Below are positions 42,699 to 55,087 of a DNA stretch of 64,000 nucleotides, in pieces. This DNA is from Lithobates sylvaticus (lineage: Eukaryota; Chordata; Amphibia; Anura; Ranidae). The DNA lies in contig CM053030.1 in assembly GCA_028564925.1 (NCBI GenBank), positions 378,383,833 through 378,447,832 on the forward strand, given 5' to 3'. Each line of letters opens with the position of its first letter. The first letter of the stretch is position 1. Made by a program: the position numbers and the translations under genes. The notes under the pieces are model-generated. The model made no database searches. It was not told where the DNA came from and saw only the letters and a list, made by a program, of their open reading frames with translations.

Positions 42699-43615
42699 AC
42701 GTCATCGCGTTCCGCGCTGTGAGCGGGTGTACGATTTGCCGGCCGGCACATTTTTTTATCCTCTGTTCCTGCTTATACAATTACGCTTACATGTAAGTAG
42801 GATTGTTTTTATTGAATAAAATTTTATATCTGGTATCACACCATGGGAGCATCCCTTTCTTTCCTATATTTTCATACTGGCCACTAAGAGATCTCTGGTT
42901 CGGCATTATTGGAGACTGCTTATACCACTATTGGTCCCAAGGAGGAATAGGATTCGATTATCCGTCCCTGGCTGACCCTATAGAAGGAGATCCGGTTTGG
43001 TGCCTATCTGGATGGTTGAGATTTATCCCGATATCAGCATATGGGCTTATTTGAGCTTGCCCTCTGGTAAGCGCATTCTACTAACGGTGGTGGATCACGG
43101 TGTTCCTGATTTTCACAGTCACTATTTATTGGATTTCACCCTGTCACATTTATGAACACTGTTTCATTCATTTTTATCACTGGACTTTTATGGATATTTA
43201 TTTTTTTGGTTTAACCTTTTTTTTTTTTTTCTTGGATTTTCATCACTTCCAATTTGCACATTTATTTATTTAAATTTGAGTCACTAGCGCGGCTTTTTGT
43301 AATATTTTGTTTGTCCATTGTGTATATCTCGCAATTTTTCAGCTGCTGCTAATTTTCACTTTTCACTTACACATAATGTCATATGTTACTTATTTGATCA
43401 ATATCAGTGATTTCTAGGATTTTTTAGTTAGGGATTAGCGCGGTGTTTACTTCCTTTTTTTCACTTGTTATTTTGATATACCTACACTGCTGCTGGAGTT
43501 CGGCATTCATCAGAGAATTATTTTTATTCGATTTATTCAGATTTTTTTGGCACACTATCCTTGGGAGGTCCATTTCTTCCCTTTATCGTAATTTGTCACA
43601 CTATACATTTTTACT

Positions 43616-44080
43616 ATGGATGTGTTTGACTATAGGGCCACTAGAGTGGTTAATGTTGAGGGTGTGTTTGAGAGATATAAAGATGAAGAGGGTGACTTAA
43701 GTGGTCTCTTCATGCGGTTAAAAAATCTGACAATATCTGAAATGCATACCCAATGGGATATCGCATATCTAGAAACCTATGTTAGGAATAACATGGTACC
43801 TAGAAGCCTCAGATGGGAGATCAACCCACAAAAAGGGGATGTGGAGTTGGAGGATTGGTTTAAATATTTCAACACTGCTGGGGTTAATTTCCTAAAATTT
43901 CTGATTGAGAGGAAATTGTCCAAACTAACTAGATTGGACGAGGAGATTAAGACAATCAAGGATAAACTTAATCCTCTCAAAGACGAGACTGATTATAAAG
44001 AGAGGTCTGCTACACTCCTTAAAATTCTTGAAAAAGAAGATAGGGAGCAAAAAATTAAGAAAAAGAAAAAAATTCAATAG
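43616..44080 (+). CDS. PLE ORF1, first frame (154 aa, coiled coil)
   Basis: It starts MDVFDYRATRVVNVEGVF. The second half (about 90-150) is a lysine/glutamate-rich amphipathic helix (LTRLDEEIKTIKDKLNPLKDE...) ending in a lysine run. The function is unknown; upstream ORFs occur in some PLEs and may bind RNA. It ends in an A-rich stretch and overlaps the next frame by about 50 nt. Confidence 0.5.
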   Translation: MDVFDYRATRVVNVEGVFERYKDEEGDLSGLFMRLKNLTISEMHTQWDIAYLETYVRNNMVPRSLRWEINPQKGDVELEDWFKYFNTAGVNFLKFLIERKLSKLTRLDEEIKTIKDKLNPLKDETDYKERSATLLKILEKEDREQKIKKKKKIQ

Positions 44081-44891
44081 AGACATGACAGACTATCAGG
44101 GTGGGATTGTGTTCGAGTGGCAAAAAAAACTATTGATGGAACAAGCTAACAGCAGGAATATAGACATGGCAGACGGAGTGGGGACTGCTATGTCAGTGCC
44201 CATTGCTCCCCACCTTGTACCTACTAAACCCAATAAGGCTGCTGTTAAACCCTTAGGGTCTGTACATCGGTCCAATCAGGGCACCTATCAGTCTCCCAAT
44301 AGACAAGGGTACTCTGGTAGGAACTTTCCACCCAATAATCAATTCCCACCATCTTCAAGAAGACCTCGTGGATCCAGTTATAATAACAGGGGACCCAGAG
44401 GTCGTGTGAATAATAATTATGGAGATGGTTTTCCTCCATTATCCAGTAATAGACCCTTAGGACCACCAAATTATTACCCTCTGGGAGGGGGTGGTTCTTT
44501 TCCACCAAACTTCGGACCGAGTTATGGGGCCAACCCTTATGGCATTTATGGGATGAATCCCAATTTTAGGATGGACCCTTATTTACCACCACCTGCGACT
44601 TTTCACCATTTTGATACCACAGGGGGGTATGACCCTAGAAACGAACTTGGGCATAATTTGAATGCTCAGAATAATCTCTATCCCCCATTAGATTTTGATA
44701 GATCCCCTGCTGACTATGAGGGGACTGAAGGAGGAGGGTTGGTTAATCCCACCCAACACTTGAGTTCTGGGCCACCTAATCAGCATTGGGGTTTTCTGAG
44801 ACCGAATCAGGGCCTAAAAAGGCCTATGGATCGAAAAGAGGAACCAGAGGGGGGAGGAGACGTCGAACTAAAAAGAAAAAGACCCTCTTAG
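44028..44891 (+). CDS. PLE ORF1, second frame (287 aa, Gly/Asn/Pro-rich)
   Basis: Low-complexity protein rich in Asn, Gly, Pro, Tyr and Arg (RNFPPNNQFPPSSRRPRG, YNNRGPRGRVNNNYGDG), ending in a basic KRKRPS. It resembles disordered RNA-binding tails. It overlaps the first frame upstream and the RT ORF downstream (44786-44891), each in a different frame. No catalytic domain is visible. Confidence 0.5.
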   Translation: MKKKIGSKKLRKRKKFNRDMTDYQGGIVFEWQKKLLMEQANSRNIDMADGVGTAMSVPIAPHLVPTKPNKAAVKPLGSVHRSNQGTYQSPNRQGYSGRNFPPNNQFPPSSRRPRGSSYNNRGPRGRVNNNYGDGFPPLSSNRPLGPPNYYPLGGGGSFPPNFGPSYGANPYGIYGMNPNFRMDPYLPPPATFHHFDTTGGYDPRNELGHNLNAQNNLYPPLDFDRSPADYEGTEGGGLVNPTQHLSSGPPNQHWGFLRPNQGLKRPMDRKEEPEGGGDVELKRKRPS

Positions 44892-47158
44892 ATGATGGTA
44901 TTTTTAATTTGAGTTCCGCCTCTTTGAGTGATTTGGAGAAATTAGTTTTAAGTAAAGGTTTAAAATTTGCCCCTCCGCGGGGACTTAATAAATTCCAAAC
45001 ATACATGGATGTTCATAAATTTGTACGCAAGATCAGCATCAAAAGACATATGGCCATCAACCCCATCAGTGTGAATAGTGATGTGACCTCAGGTTTTCGG
45101 CACTCAGGGCTATCCAACGCCTCACTTTTTAACCCACCTGGGGCTTTAGCACCAGCTGTGAAGGTTTTTAGAGATTTGGTGTTGTCCGAATTAGAGCAAA
45201 TACCCATCAAAAGGGTAAAAACTGATAGGGATATTGTGAACGGTTTAAACTCTTTGTGTCAGAACAAAGATCTAATAATACGGCCTGCCGATAAGGGGGG
45301 AGGTATTATTATTTTAGATAAAAAGGACTATTTGGAGGAGATGCACAGGATTTTGGGGGATTCTGATACGTATACATCCCTTCGGTTTGACCCCAAGTCA
45401 CTTTATCTATCTGAATTGAAGACTTTGGTCCAGGTTGGAGTAGATGGTGGGATTCTCAATAAGAAAGAAGCTCGTTATTTGGTGCCTAAGGCACCTCGAA
45501 CTCCCACCATCTATTACTTACCTAAGATACATAAGCACCCCACCTGCCCCCCGGGACGCCCAATTGTCAGTGGTATTGACTCTGTGACGTCCCGGGTGGG
45601 TAGGTATATTGATTATTTTCTCCAACCCTTGGTTAAAATTATGCCCTCTTATGTTAAGGATTCCCGTTCTATCATCAATCTATTGGGTAACATCACTCCT
45701 TCCCCTGGTTTATGGTTAGTGACAGCTGATGTCACCTCCTTATATACCATTATACCACATAATTTGGGGTTGACAGCTGTTGAGTACTTTCTTAGGCGGG
45801 ATTCTGGGCTTTTTGATGAGCAAATTTTTTTCATTTTACAGTTGCTCAAATTTGCTGCATCTCGCAGCTATTTTTGGTTTGGGGGACGTTTCTTCAGACA
45901 AGACAGGGGAGTCTCTATGGGGGCTAAGTATGCCCCCAGTTTGGCGAACTTGTTTATGGCCCTATGGGAGGAGGATGTCGTCTATGCCCAACAATGTCCA
46001 CAGGTGGTCCTGTGGGCTAGGTATATCGACGACATCCTCCTCCTATGGGATGGAAGCAGGGAGGATTTGGACCTTTTCCTTACAGGTCTTAATGTCAACC
46101 AGAGGGGTATTGTCCTCAATTATGAGGCTAGTCAAACTGCCATCTCCTTTTTGGATTTAAGAATAGGGGTCATGAATGGAGCATTTACTACTGCCACCCA
46201 CTTCAAAGACACAGATCGGAACTCTTATATCCCTATAGGGAGTTGCCACCATGAAGCCTGGCTTAAGTCAGTGCCTAAAAGCCAGTATTTGCGTCTGAGG
46301 AGGAATTGTTCCGATTCTGTAGAGTTTCTCAATCAAGCCGAGACCCTCACCAAACGATTTTTGGAGAAGGGGTACACACTTCCATCGCTAAAAGCAGTAC
46401 TCGATGAGGTCTCCCTTAAGGATAGGGCCGACCTTCTTAAAGACAAAAACAGTGGGGCCAATGAGGTGGCCAGGGTTCCCTTTATTACAACATTTTCTAC
46501 CCAACATAGGAGTGTGGGGAAGATGATTAAGAAACACTGGCACGTTCTTACCAGTGATCTAACCCTTAACACAGTCCTTCCATCAAAACCACAGATTGTC
46601 TACAGGGGTGTCCCTTCTCTTAAGACCAAAATATCCCCTAATGTCCTGGATCCACCGGTGGTCAATACTTACAATTTTTTCAGTAATCTGACAGGATTCT
46701 ACCAGTGCAGGCAGTGTAGGATTTGCTCCCTCAGTGGGTGCATTCACAGGCGGACTCACAGATTCATCTCTACTAGTACTGGAGCTGAGTTTGAGATTAA
46801 ACCGTTTATCACCTGCTCGACTGAGGGGGTCGTATACCTGCTCCAATGCCCATGTGGGCTTCAGTATGTGGGGAGGACTAAGCGCCCCCTTAAGGTAAGA
46901 TTAAACGAACAAGTCACCAATATTCTGGGTGGGTTCCCCAAACACCCAGTATCCAGACACTACTTGGAAGTCCATAAGAAGGACCCCTCCAAAACAATTT
47001 TTTTGGGGATTGATAAATATGTTCCCCAATGGAGGGGAGGCTCACTTGTCCGGGGCATTTCTAGATTAGAAATGTCCTGGATATACAAGATTAAATGTTA
47101 CACCCCGTTCGGGCTAAATGTTGACACCGACGTCAATGCATTTATTGATAATTCTTGA
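44786..47158 (+). CDS. PLE reverse transcriptase with GIY-YIG nuclease (790 aa)
   Basis: Telomerase-like PLE RT motifs appear in order: LIIRPADKGGGIIILDKK (about 165-182), YYLPKIHKHPTCPPGRPIVS, VTADVTSLYTIIPH, DRGVSMGAKYAPSLANLFM, and YIDD (413-416). The C-terminal part has KHWHVLTSD, a cysteine linker CRQCRICSLSGC (about 635-647), and GVVYLLQCPCGLQYVGRTKR (about 681-700), the GIY-YIG nuclease that nicks the target. The frame is uninterrupted. The first methionine lies within ORF1, so the true start may be later, near the LLDDGIFNLSS segment. Confidence 0.9.
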   Translation: MGFSETESGPKKAYGSKRGTRGGRRRRTKKKKTLLDDGIFNLSSASLSDLEKLVLSKGLKFAPPRGLNKFQTYMDVHKFVRKISIKRHMAINPISVNSDVTSGFRHSGLSNASLFNPPGALAPAVKVFRDLVLSELEQIPIKRVKTDRDIVNGLNSLCQNKDLIIRPADKGGGIIILDKKDYLEEMHRILGDSDTYTSLRFDPKSLYLSELKTLVQVGVDGGILNKKEARYLVPKAPRTPTIYYLPKIHKHPTCPPGRPIVSGIDSVTSRVGRYIDYFLQPLVKIMPSYVKDSRSIINLLGNITPSPGLWLVTADVTSLYTIIPHNLGLTAVEYFLRRDSGLFDEQIFFILQLLKFAASRSYFWFGGRFFRQDRGVSMGAKYAPSLANLFMALWEEDVVYAQQCPQVVLWARYIDDILLLWDGSREDLDLFLTGLNVNQRGIVLNYEASQTAISFLDLRIGVMNGAFTTATHFKDTDRNSYIPIGSCHHEAWLKSVPKSQYLRLRRNCSDSVEFLNQAETLTKRFLEKGYTLPSLKAVLDEVSLKDRADLLKDKNSGANEVARVPFITTFSTQHRSVGKMIKKHWHVLTSDLTLNTVLPSKPQIVYRGVPSLKTKISPNVLDPPVVNTYNFFSNLTGFYQCRQCRICSLSGCIHRRTHRFISTSTGAEFEIKPFITCSTEGVVYLLQCPCGLQYVGRTKRPLKVRLNEQVTNILGGFPKHPVSRHYLEVHKKDPSKTIFLGIDKYVPQWRGGSLVRGISRLEMSWIYKIKCYTPFGLNVDTDVNAFIDNS

Positions 47159-47536
47159 CGTCCTGCCAACTTCCTTTCCGTAAACAATTATAAACTTTTG
47201 AGGTTTAATAATTTCTTTATTCAGTCCAATCTAAATATTTGGGGTGGGTTTCACGTATAGAAACTCTGTATGTGATGGATACTGTGAAGAATCAGATTGT
47301 AAGGTGTTGTCTCCCAATGGCGGATTTTGTTTTATCTAACTATTCACCTTCTTTTTAATAATTTGTATGGAGGTTTAATATTTTTTATATTTACCTTCTG
47401 ATTATATATTTTTATGTTATGACATCTATTTTTTATTTATTTATGTGAGTCTACCAGACTTACACTACAATGGTAGTTGTTCTTACATTGGACTTACCAC
47501 ACATACATATAAAAATTTGGAAGAATTATTAATATA

Positions 47537-47750
47537 AGGTTAGAAGTAGGTTTAAATGTTAGGGGTCCTTGTACCCGATTTACCATATATTTCCAACGTT
47601 ATCCCAAACTTTGGTTATGACTTCTATGTGAGCCCTACTATGGTTATTGGTATCGCATTGGAGGTGTTCTTTCCATAGTTTTCTGTTATCTATACGATTA
47701 GTGGGATACGCATTCTGACATTTAGCCACAAGATGGAGGTCGACTTGTTT
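47537..47750 (+). repeat. PLE right terminal direct repeat (pLTR)
   Basis: Partner of 42132-42356. Similarity stops at CGACTTGTTT (47750), which is probably the element's 3' end or a small truncation. Confidence 0.88.
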
Positions 47751-48682
47751 GTGGTATGGAGATGTGTGGTATGGAGATGAGTGAGGGGAAGATGGCCCCC
47801 ACCCGTCTCCATACCATTGCAGGGCGGAAGCGACGTCAAAACTTCACTTCCGCCCATAGCTCTTAAAGAGAATTTTTGTTTCATATGACAACATTTTTTA
47901 ATTTTTATTGCATTTTAGTGTAAATATGAGATCGTTGGTCTTTTTGACCCCAGGTCTCATATTTAGGAGGTCCTGTCATGCTTTTTTTCTATTACAAGGG
48001 ATGTTTACATTCCTTGTAATAGGAATGAAAGTGACACCATTTTTTTTTTTAAAAGAACAGTGTAAAAATAAAAAATAAAAGGTAAAATAAATAAGAAAAG
48101 ACATATATTTTAAACGCGCCCATCCCGCCACGTTCATGTGCAGAAGCGAACGCATACGTGAGTAGCGCCCGCATATGAAAACGGTGTTCAAATCACACAT
48201 GTGATTATCACACAATTATCCCCACGATTGATAGAGCAAGAGCAATAATTCTAGCCCTAGACTGCTTCTGTAACTCAAAACATGCAACCTGTAGAATTTT
48301 TTAAACGCCTATGGAGATTTTTAGGGGTAAAAGTTTGTCGCCATTCCACGAGCGGGTGCAATTTTGAAGCGTGACATGTTTGGTATCAATTTACTCGGCA
48401 TAACATTATCTTTCACAATATAAAAAAAATTGGGCTAACTTTTACTGTTGTCTTATTTTTTTTTTTTAAAGTGTATTTTTTCCCAAAAAAAAAGTGCGCT
48501 TGTAAGACCGCTGCACAAATATGGTGTGACAGAAAGTTTTGCAACAACTGCCATTTTATTCTCTAGGGTGTTAGAAAAAAAAGTATAATGTTTGGGGGTT
48601 CTAACAAATTTTCTAGCAAAAAAAAATGTTTTTAACTTGTAAACAACAAGTCTCAGAAAGAGGCTCGGTCCTTAAGTGGTTA
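47751..48682 (+). mobile_element. TTAA-family non-autonomous element
   Basis: It ends CGGTCCTTAAGTGGTTAA (48665-48682). Contents include the GGCGGAAG..GACGTC...CTTCCGCCC inverted block (47824-47858) and hairpin CATTCCTTGTAATAGGAATG-like motifs near 48010. No transposase. The left border is uncertain. Confidence 0.5.
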
Positions 48683-49325
48683 ACATATAAGTGTGGCAAC
48701 ACCTCCACCTATGCATGTCATAGCTATGAATAGATTGTGCTGGGCACAGACACCTCTGACTCTCAGTGATATTGAAGGAGAGTGATCATTAAAAAAAAAA
48801 AATTCATGTCTGGGTTGTGAGCTTAATTTGCTCCATATTAGATAATTGCCAATGTTATAAAATTATTAATAAATACCTTTGAATTGCTCCGCCCTTACAA
48901 ACCACCAAATATTTCTGGAGACTGGAGTCCTTTTTAATGGGGACCTTGCACAACAAATTACAATCCACATGAATCAATGGGGCACACCAGCATTACAAAT
49001 TAGTACTTTTTTCCATGATTAACAAACACTACTCTGATCTCCATAGTGCCACATACAGTACATGTCAGGAGTTATTGTAATTGAATACTGTACCTACATT
49101 TTTTTTGCACCCTGAGTTGTATTGCATGTTCTTCATTATGTAGATAATGTCATTTGACTTTTTACACTGGTCCATCATAACATTCCTACCATTTTTACTG
49201 CCCATCCTAAAATATAAAATCCTTACCTGGGAGAGAGAGCTTTGCAGTTCAAAAGAAGGAGTTTTAGAGTGAAAACTGTTTTTCTACTAAAACAATACCA
49301 ACCTGGCAGAGAGCTCATAAACCTG
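48683..49325. other. No gene seen
   Basis: AT-rich non-coding DNA. The last 100 bases before the DIRS-like terminus are also unassigned. Confidence 0.35.
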
Positions 49326-49437
49326 TTTCCTGACGCCAACATGGCAGCATACTAGTGATAGAGCTCCGCCTCTTGACCACTCCCTCAGGACCAGTGAATA
49401 GCATAAATATAAGGCCTAGTTAGGCCCCACCCCATTC
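49326..49437. repeat. DIRS-like left inverted terminal repeat
   Basis: Reverse complement of 56566-56680 with few differences, from the TTTCCTGACGCC block to CCCCACCCCATTCT. Confidence 0.85.
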
Positions 49438-49925
49438 TTCTTTTTTTCCTCATACCTCAACGCATCAGTGAAGAGTAAGCAGTACTATGTCCCCCCCTCT
49501 GCCTCTGTGCAGCATCCGGCTGGGTTCAAGCCTCTCCCAGTGCGAAGTCCCAGCGCTCGGGCTGCTAACATCGCGCTAAAAAGCCTGGGAACCCCTTCTC
49601 TGGGTCTTATTGGGGTCCCTGCAGTGTTTCCTCTTTAGGAATGAAATCTGCTTTTAAAAATTGATAACTGCAGCACTTGTGGAATATGGGGGGGGGGGGG
49701 GGCAGCTATGCTTTGTCTCTCTCTTAGCCCCTTGTGTCTCCTTCATGTCCTTCATTACCTTTCCCATTCCCTGCTGTCCTATGCAGGTGTTGCATGTGTG
49801 TGTATAGGTATGTTTGTATGTATATGTGATATGGGTGTGTGTATATGTATATACACGTTTAAAAAAAAAAATTTGTATATGGATGTGTGGGTATGCATAT
49901 GTGTGGGGGTCTATGTAAATACATG
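49438..49925. other. DIRS-like leader with GT-rich tract
   Basis: Non-coding. Contains a G-run at about 49690-49702 and a GT/AT-rich tract from 49790 to 49925 that served as the TA target of the Tc1 element. Confidence 0.4.
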
Positions 49926-49927
49926 TA

Positions 49928-50142
49928 CAGTGGTGTGAAAAAGTGTTTGCCCCCTTCCTCATTTCCTGTTCCTTTGCATGTTTGTCACACTTAAGTGTTT
50001 CGGAACATCAAACCAATTTAAACAATAGTCAAGGACAACACAAGTAAACACAAAATGCAATTTGTAAATGAAGGTGTTTATTATTAAAGGTGAAAAAAAA
50101 TCCAAACCATCATGGCCCTGTGTGAAAAAGTGATTGCCCCCC
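49928..50142. repeat. Tc1 left terminal inverted repeat (IR/DR)
   Basis: About 215 bp, matching the complement of 51337-51551 with no difference that I saw. The inner direct-repeat site lies at about 50121-50142. Confidence 0.92.
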
Positions 50143-50297
50143 CCCTTGTTAAAACATACTATAACTGTGGTTGTCCACACCTGAGTTCAATTTCTCTAGC
50201 CACACCCAGGCCTGATTATTGCCACACCTGTTCACAATCAAGGCATCACTTAAATAGGAGCTGCTTGACACAGTAAGGTCCACCAGAAGATCCTTAA

Positions 50298-51332
<1,035 letters not shown>

Positions 51333-51336
51333 GTTT

Positions 51337-51551
51337 AGGGGGCAATCACTTTTTCACACAGGGCCATGATGGTTTGGATTTTTTTTCACCTTTAATAATA
51401 AACACCTTCATTTACAAATTGCATTTTGTGTTTACTTGTGTTGTCCTTGACTATTGTTTAAATTGGTTTGATGTTCCGAAACACTTAAGTGTGACAAACA
51501 TGCAAAGGAACAGGAAATGAGGAAGGGGGCAAACACTTTTTCACACCACTG
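51337..51551. repeat. Tc1 right terminal inverted repeat (IR/DR)
   Basis: Complement of the left repeat. The transposase stop lies only a few bases before it. Confidence 0.92.
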
Positions 51552-51553
51552 TA

Positions 51554-52140
51554 TGTATTGTAGGGGATCAGAGGGGTGAAAGGCCAGTTCAGACAGTTCA
51601 GTAAAATAAAAATGGCTTTATTCAGCAAAACAAACAGAAGAAAAGACAGGCTTGTCTTGTCACACAGGTGCAGAGATGGTTAAAGAGACTGAACCTTTCC
51701 TAACAGGCTGATATATAGACAAAGTGCATGGCTCTAGTCTGAGATACAGTTTTTTTCTTTATATGTTTTACTCACCCAGCAAATGTGAATGCTGCTGTGT
51801 ATCTCTCTCTCTCCAAACACACAATTCCTCTGACATCTTGAGCTCAGCTGACAGTAATCAGGGCTGAAGATTCCTACCCTCTTTAATTAACCCTTTCCTA
51901 ACCCGCCCCAGACTGACCCTATATGTGTGTAGGTATGTTTGTATGTGTGTACATATGTAAGTATATGTAGATAAAAAAAAAAAAAAGGGAAAGTGGAATC
52001 CTTTCTCCTATATCTACACTTTTCAGCTATCCTCACCTCAGCTGGCCGTCCCATTTCTCCACAGATAAAGAGTCAGTTACCGCTCATATAAAGACCCTTA
52101 ACAACTAGGGTGGGGACCACCATATTGGTAAGTTTTCAGG
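51554..52140. other. Unassigned insert or DIRS-like leader
   Basis: The block 51560-51920 (GGGGATCAGAGGGG to the GACTGACCCTATA part) may be a separate insertion within the GT-rich tract, since GTAGGTATGTTTGTATGT appears both near 49806 and near 51930. No family is recognised. Confidence 0.3.
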
Positions 52141-52939
52141 AAAAAGAGTGCCCTCTCATGCGGATTGGCTTTGATTTGCTTCAGCCCCGCACGCCCACGC
52201 TCTCAAGATGGCCGGGCCAAGGCAAGGCGGACGTTCTTCAGAGGAGCATAGCCCGGATGGCGCTCCCACTCAGGAGAAGAGCTCCAAGGAAGACGTCTTT
52301 GCTCCTCTTCCCCAGAGCCAGCGCCCCAGCAAGATGTCTGCAGGGCCTGTGGCGCAGTATCTATGCCTGGAAGGCTGGTGAGTAGACACTGCCTGGAGAA
52401 GTATGCAGCTAACAGGTAATGCCAAATGTCTTTATTATTGATAAGAATGGCACAAGATTCTGTTTTGGACTTGCCTTAATTACCCGGAGCAACTGTTACA
52501 CTTGTATTGGAGACTGTTGCCATAGGAGACAGCGTACTTGTACACGTGCAGATGTGGCATCTTGCTGGATGCTTTTCCCCGCGTGGCTGTCCTGTAGTAG
52601 TCTGGGAGTCTGCCAGGTTGGCGTTGCACAGACACATTTGGGTGCCCCAAGGAGAGTAGTAATGTAATGCACAGAGCGCTCTAGTGGCCAAATTGCACTT
52701 GCTGACATCATCACCTTTCGGTGAGGCCAAACAGCCACCTACAACAGCAACAGTTTTGTATATGACTATCTTGGTTACTTGGGGAGCCACAGCTAGGTCT
52801 GGGTAATATGTCCGGGTCTCAGGTGGACTGAAACCCTGACGCATGATTCAAAATCCGAACTGTCCGGGTGAATCCTGGACAGGTGGCACAGGTGTCTGGT
52901 GCCCATGAATCTACTTTGCAGAGGCTGCCTGCTGGCTAA

Positions 52940-53070
52940 GTGGGTGACAATTTTGTCTAGTAGCACTGGGGTTGCTGGTTCAATTCCCCAACATGCTAAT
53001 ACTTGTTTTGATGTTTATTTCTTCTCCCTGTGTGGGTTTCTCAACACAATCCAAAGACATGCTCTGCACC
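52940..53070 (+). repeat. Relic of a tRNA-derived SINE
   Basis: GGTTGCTGGTTCAATTCCCC resembles a box B, followed by TCTCCCTGTGTGGGTTTC and CCAAAGACATGC, the conserved core of V-SINE-like repeats seen more fully at 56990-57275. Confidence 0.5.
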
Positions 53071-54783
53071 TACTATACCTTACAACCCACTCTATGTGGA
53101 GGGATGTTGACAACTCATGGCTCTGGAGGTTCTCATTGGACTGAAGGGGGCCTGGGTCATTGTTCCATTTATTACAGATGCAGCAGTCTGCTATTCAAAA
53201 TATGGAGGCTGACCAGGAAGTCCCTCCTAGTTGCTTGAAAGGGCACTTTTGCGGCTAGGGAAGCCATATGGTTGAGATCCTGGGCTGCGTATTGCTTCCT
53301 AGAAACAAAAGTGGGGAAGAATGAAGGGGTTTGAGAAAAATGCCCGTATAAACAGGATCTCGAAACTGTATACTCTGAACAAGCTAATGGTCAACCTGCT
53401 CCTACATACTGTAGCATCTGCAGATGCCGGCAGACCAGCAATAACCAGCCCATGTGCTGGGTGAGTCTAATGGGAATGGTTTAATAATTATCAACCAGCT
53501 GCTGCACCTGCAGGACTCTGAGGAGAGTGTCAGGGTCTGCATCCCTTTAGATATGTTTTCCTATTAGAAGTGTATTGCCAAAAATTAGATTTTTGTGACA
53601 GTGGATGCCGAGGGTCTGGCTTGTGTCTTGGTGCAGACTTCTGGGGGGATAAGTGAGCCAGTCACACATGTGCATGCCCAGACTCTTAAGGTAAGACCTA
53701 GAAGGCACGCTTCACTGGTTTCTGGACGGCATGTTGGATGAAGGTATCAGACACTCATGGTCACTTCGGGAGATTCCTCACTGCTCCTCTCTTCCACGAA
53801 GCTGCCAAGTCCACCACAACAGTGGGTGGACTGCTACATTGCTTACAGACACCTCAGACTCAAGAGGGTTTGCACGTTTTCTACCCAATCCTGTTTGGGG
53901 TTCGCAGGAGATGTTGGTTAGTGTCCAGTTGCAGATCGGAAGAGGTTGAACCCTGTGGGGCCCTCTTCGAGTTCTTTAAGACGGAGTCCATTAAACAGTA
54001 TAACCACATGGCTGGAGGCTGTTGCTGGATCATCAGCCTCACACCTTAGAGGGAAAACAAAGCCAACTTTCTCCATCCCAATGGTTGGTGTACCCGGGGG
54101 TGCTCTGCTAGTTCCTCTGTTTTATTTCAATCAGAGGAAGTGGTGATAGTCAGGAATAGATTTCTGAGGATGAATACTTCCGCTTGTTTGATGGCTTCTC
54201 AGTGCCTGTCATCTGGGCACAACGTCATCATGCATATAGATGATTCCTGGGGTGCATGGGCACCTGCGCAAATTTCATCTAGAATTCTTAGTGCGAGGGA
54301 GGAAACAGGATAGAACACAGTTAATAAGTGTTACTCAGTATGAGTAGCGCTCAGCGGTGATGGAAAGACCTTGAGGATGTCTCGGTCCGTTAGGACCTTT
54401 TAGACTGGAGAATTGCTACAAATCAGGTCTGCAAGACGCCGGGTAGATGCATTGCGAGGGACTTTCGGTCAAGGCAATCGGAGCTTCCTAGGCTAGCCAA
54501 GGAGGATAATCTTGAATGCGCTGTGGGTTCAAACAGCCCTTTTATGCACTTTGGCCTTACTACACAGAGTCAAGGAGGACCAATCTCCCTGCAGTTTAGC
54601 AACGGGGCAGCAGTCGCCTATATTCAGCTCCAGTATGAAACTCTGCAGCAATATGCTATTGGGAGAGGTGAAACCCATAACACCTGGGGCAGATCACCAG
54701 CAAAATTTCAGGAAGCAGTTTACCTCCCAGCATATTTTTCTTTTGAACGAATACAAGCTTCCCAGAGCACGAGTGGGTCTACA

Positions 54784-55087
54784 CAGGGCCGGTGCTACCA
54801 CTAGGCAAACTAGGCAGCCGCCTAGGGCGCACTGCTGCCTAGGGGCGCTCGGCCACTGGTTTCCCTCCGCGTCTGCATGCTCTGCAGGCTGCAGAATACA
54901 ACTAACTAAGTCTGACCGGTAGTGTAATTAGAAGCGCAGCACTGGAGCCAGCGCTAGGGGAAGCAGAGCCAATGCTTTCTGTATAGCGCCGCCTTCTGTC
55001 ACATGGACAGTGTAAAGGGGGTGGAACCAATGGTGGTGAAAAAATTGGTTTTTGCCTAGGGTGTCAAAAACCCTTGCACCACCCCTG
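54784..55087. mobile_element. hAT MITE with perfect 8-bp target duplication
   Basis: It starts CAGGGCCGGTGCTACCA and ends, inverted, CAGGGGTGGTGCA. GGTCTACA is duplicated at 54776-54783 and 55088-55095. An 8-bp duplication and CAG ends identify a hAT MITE. It entered the DIRS-like element after that element had landed. Confidence 0.88.

Larger units (their letters stand above)
42132..47750 (+). mobile_element. Near full-length Penelope-like element (Neptune-like)
   Basis: Direct repeats at 42132-42356 and 47537-47750 act as pseudo-LTRs. Between them are a hammerhead-like structure (42633-42698), a long 5' leader with AATAAAA at 42818, overlapping ORF1 frames (43616-44891), and a 790-aa RT/GIY-YIG ORF (44786-47158). 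A Cys-rich linker before the nuclease and an upstream ORF fit Neptune-type PLEs. Two repeats with about 95 percent visible match and an open main ORF suggest moderate age. Confidence 0.85.

Noticed and set aside
51560-51920. Possible small solo LTR between the Tc1 and the DIRS-like body
   Set aside because: I found no matching ends and no reliable target duplication, so I left it unassigned.
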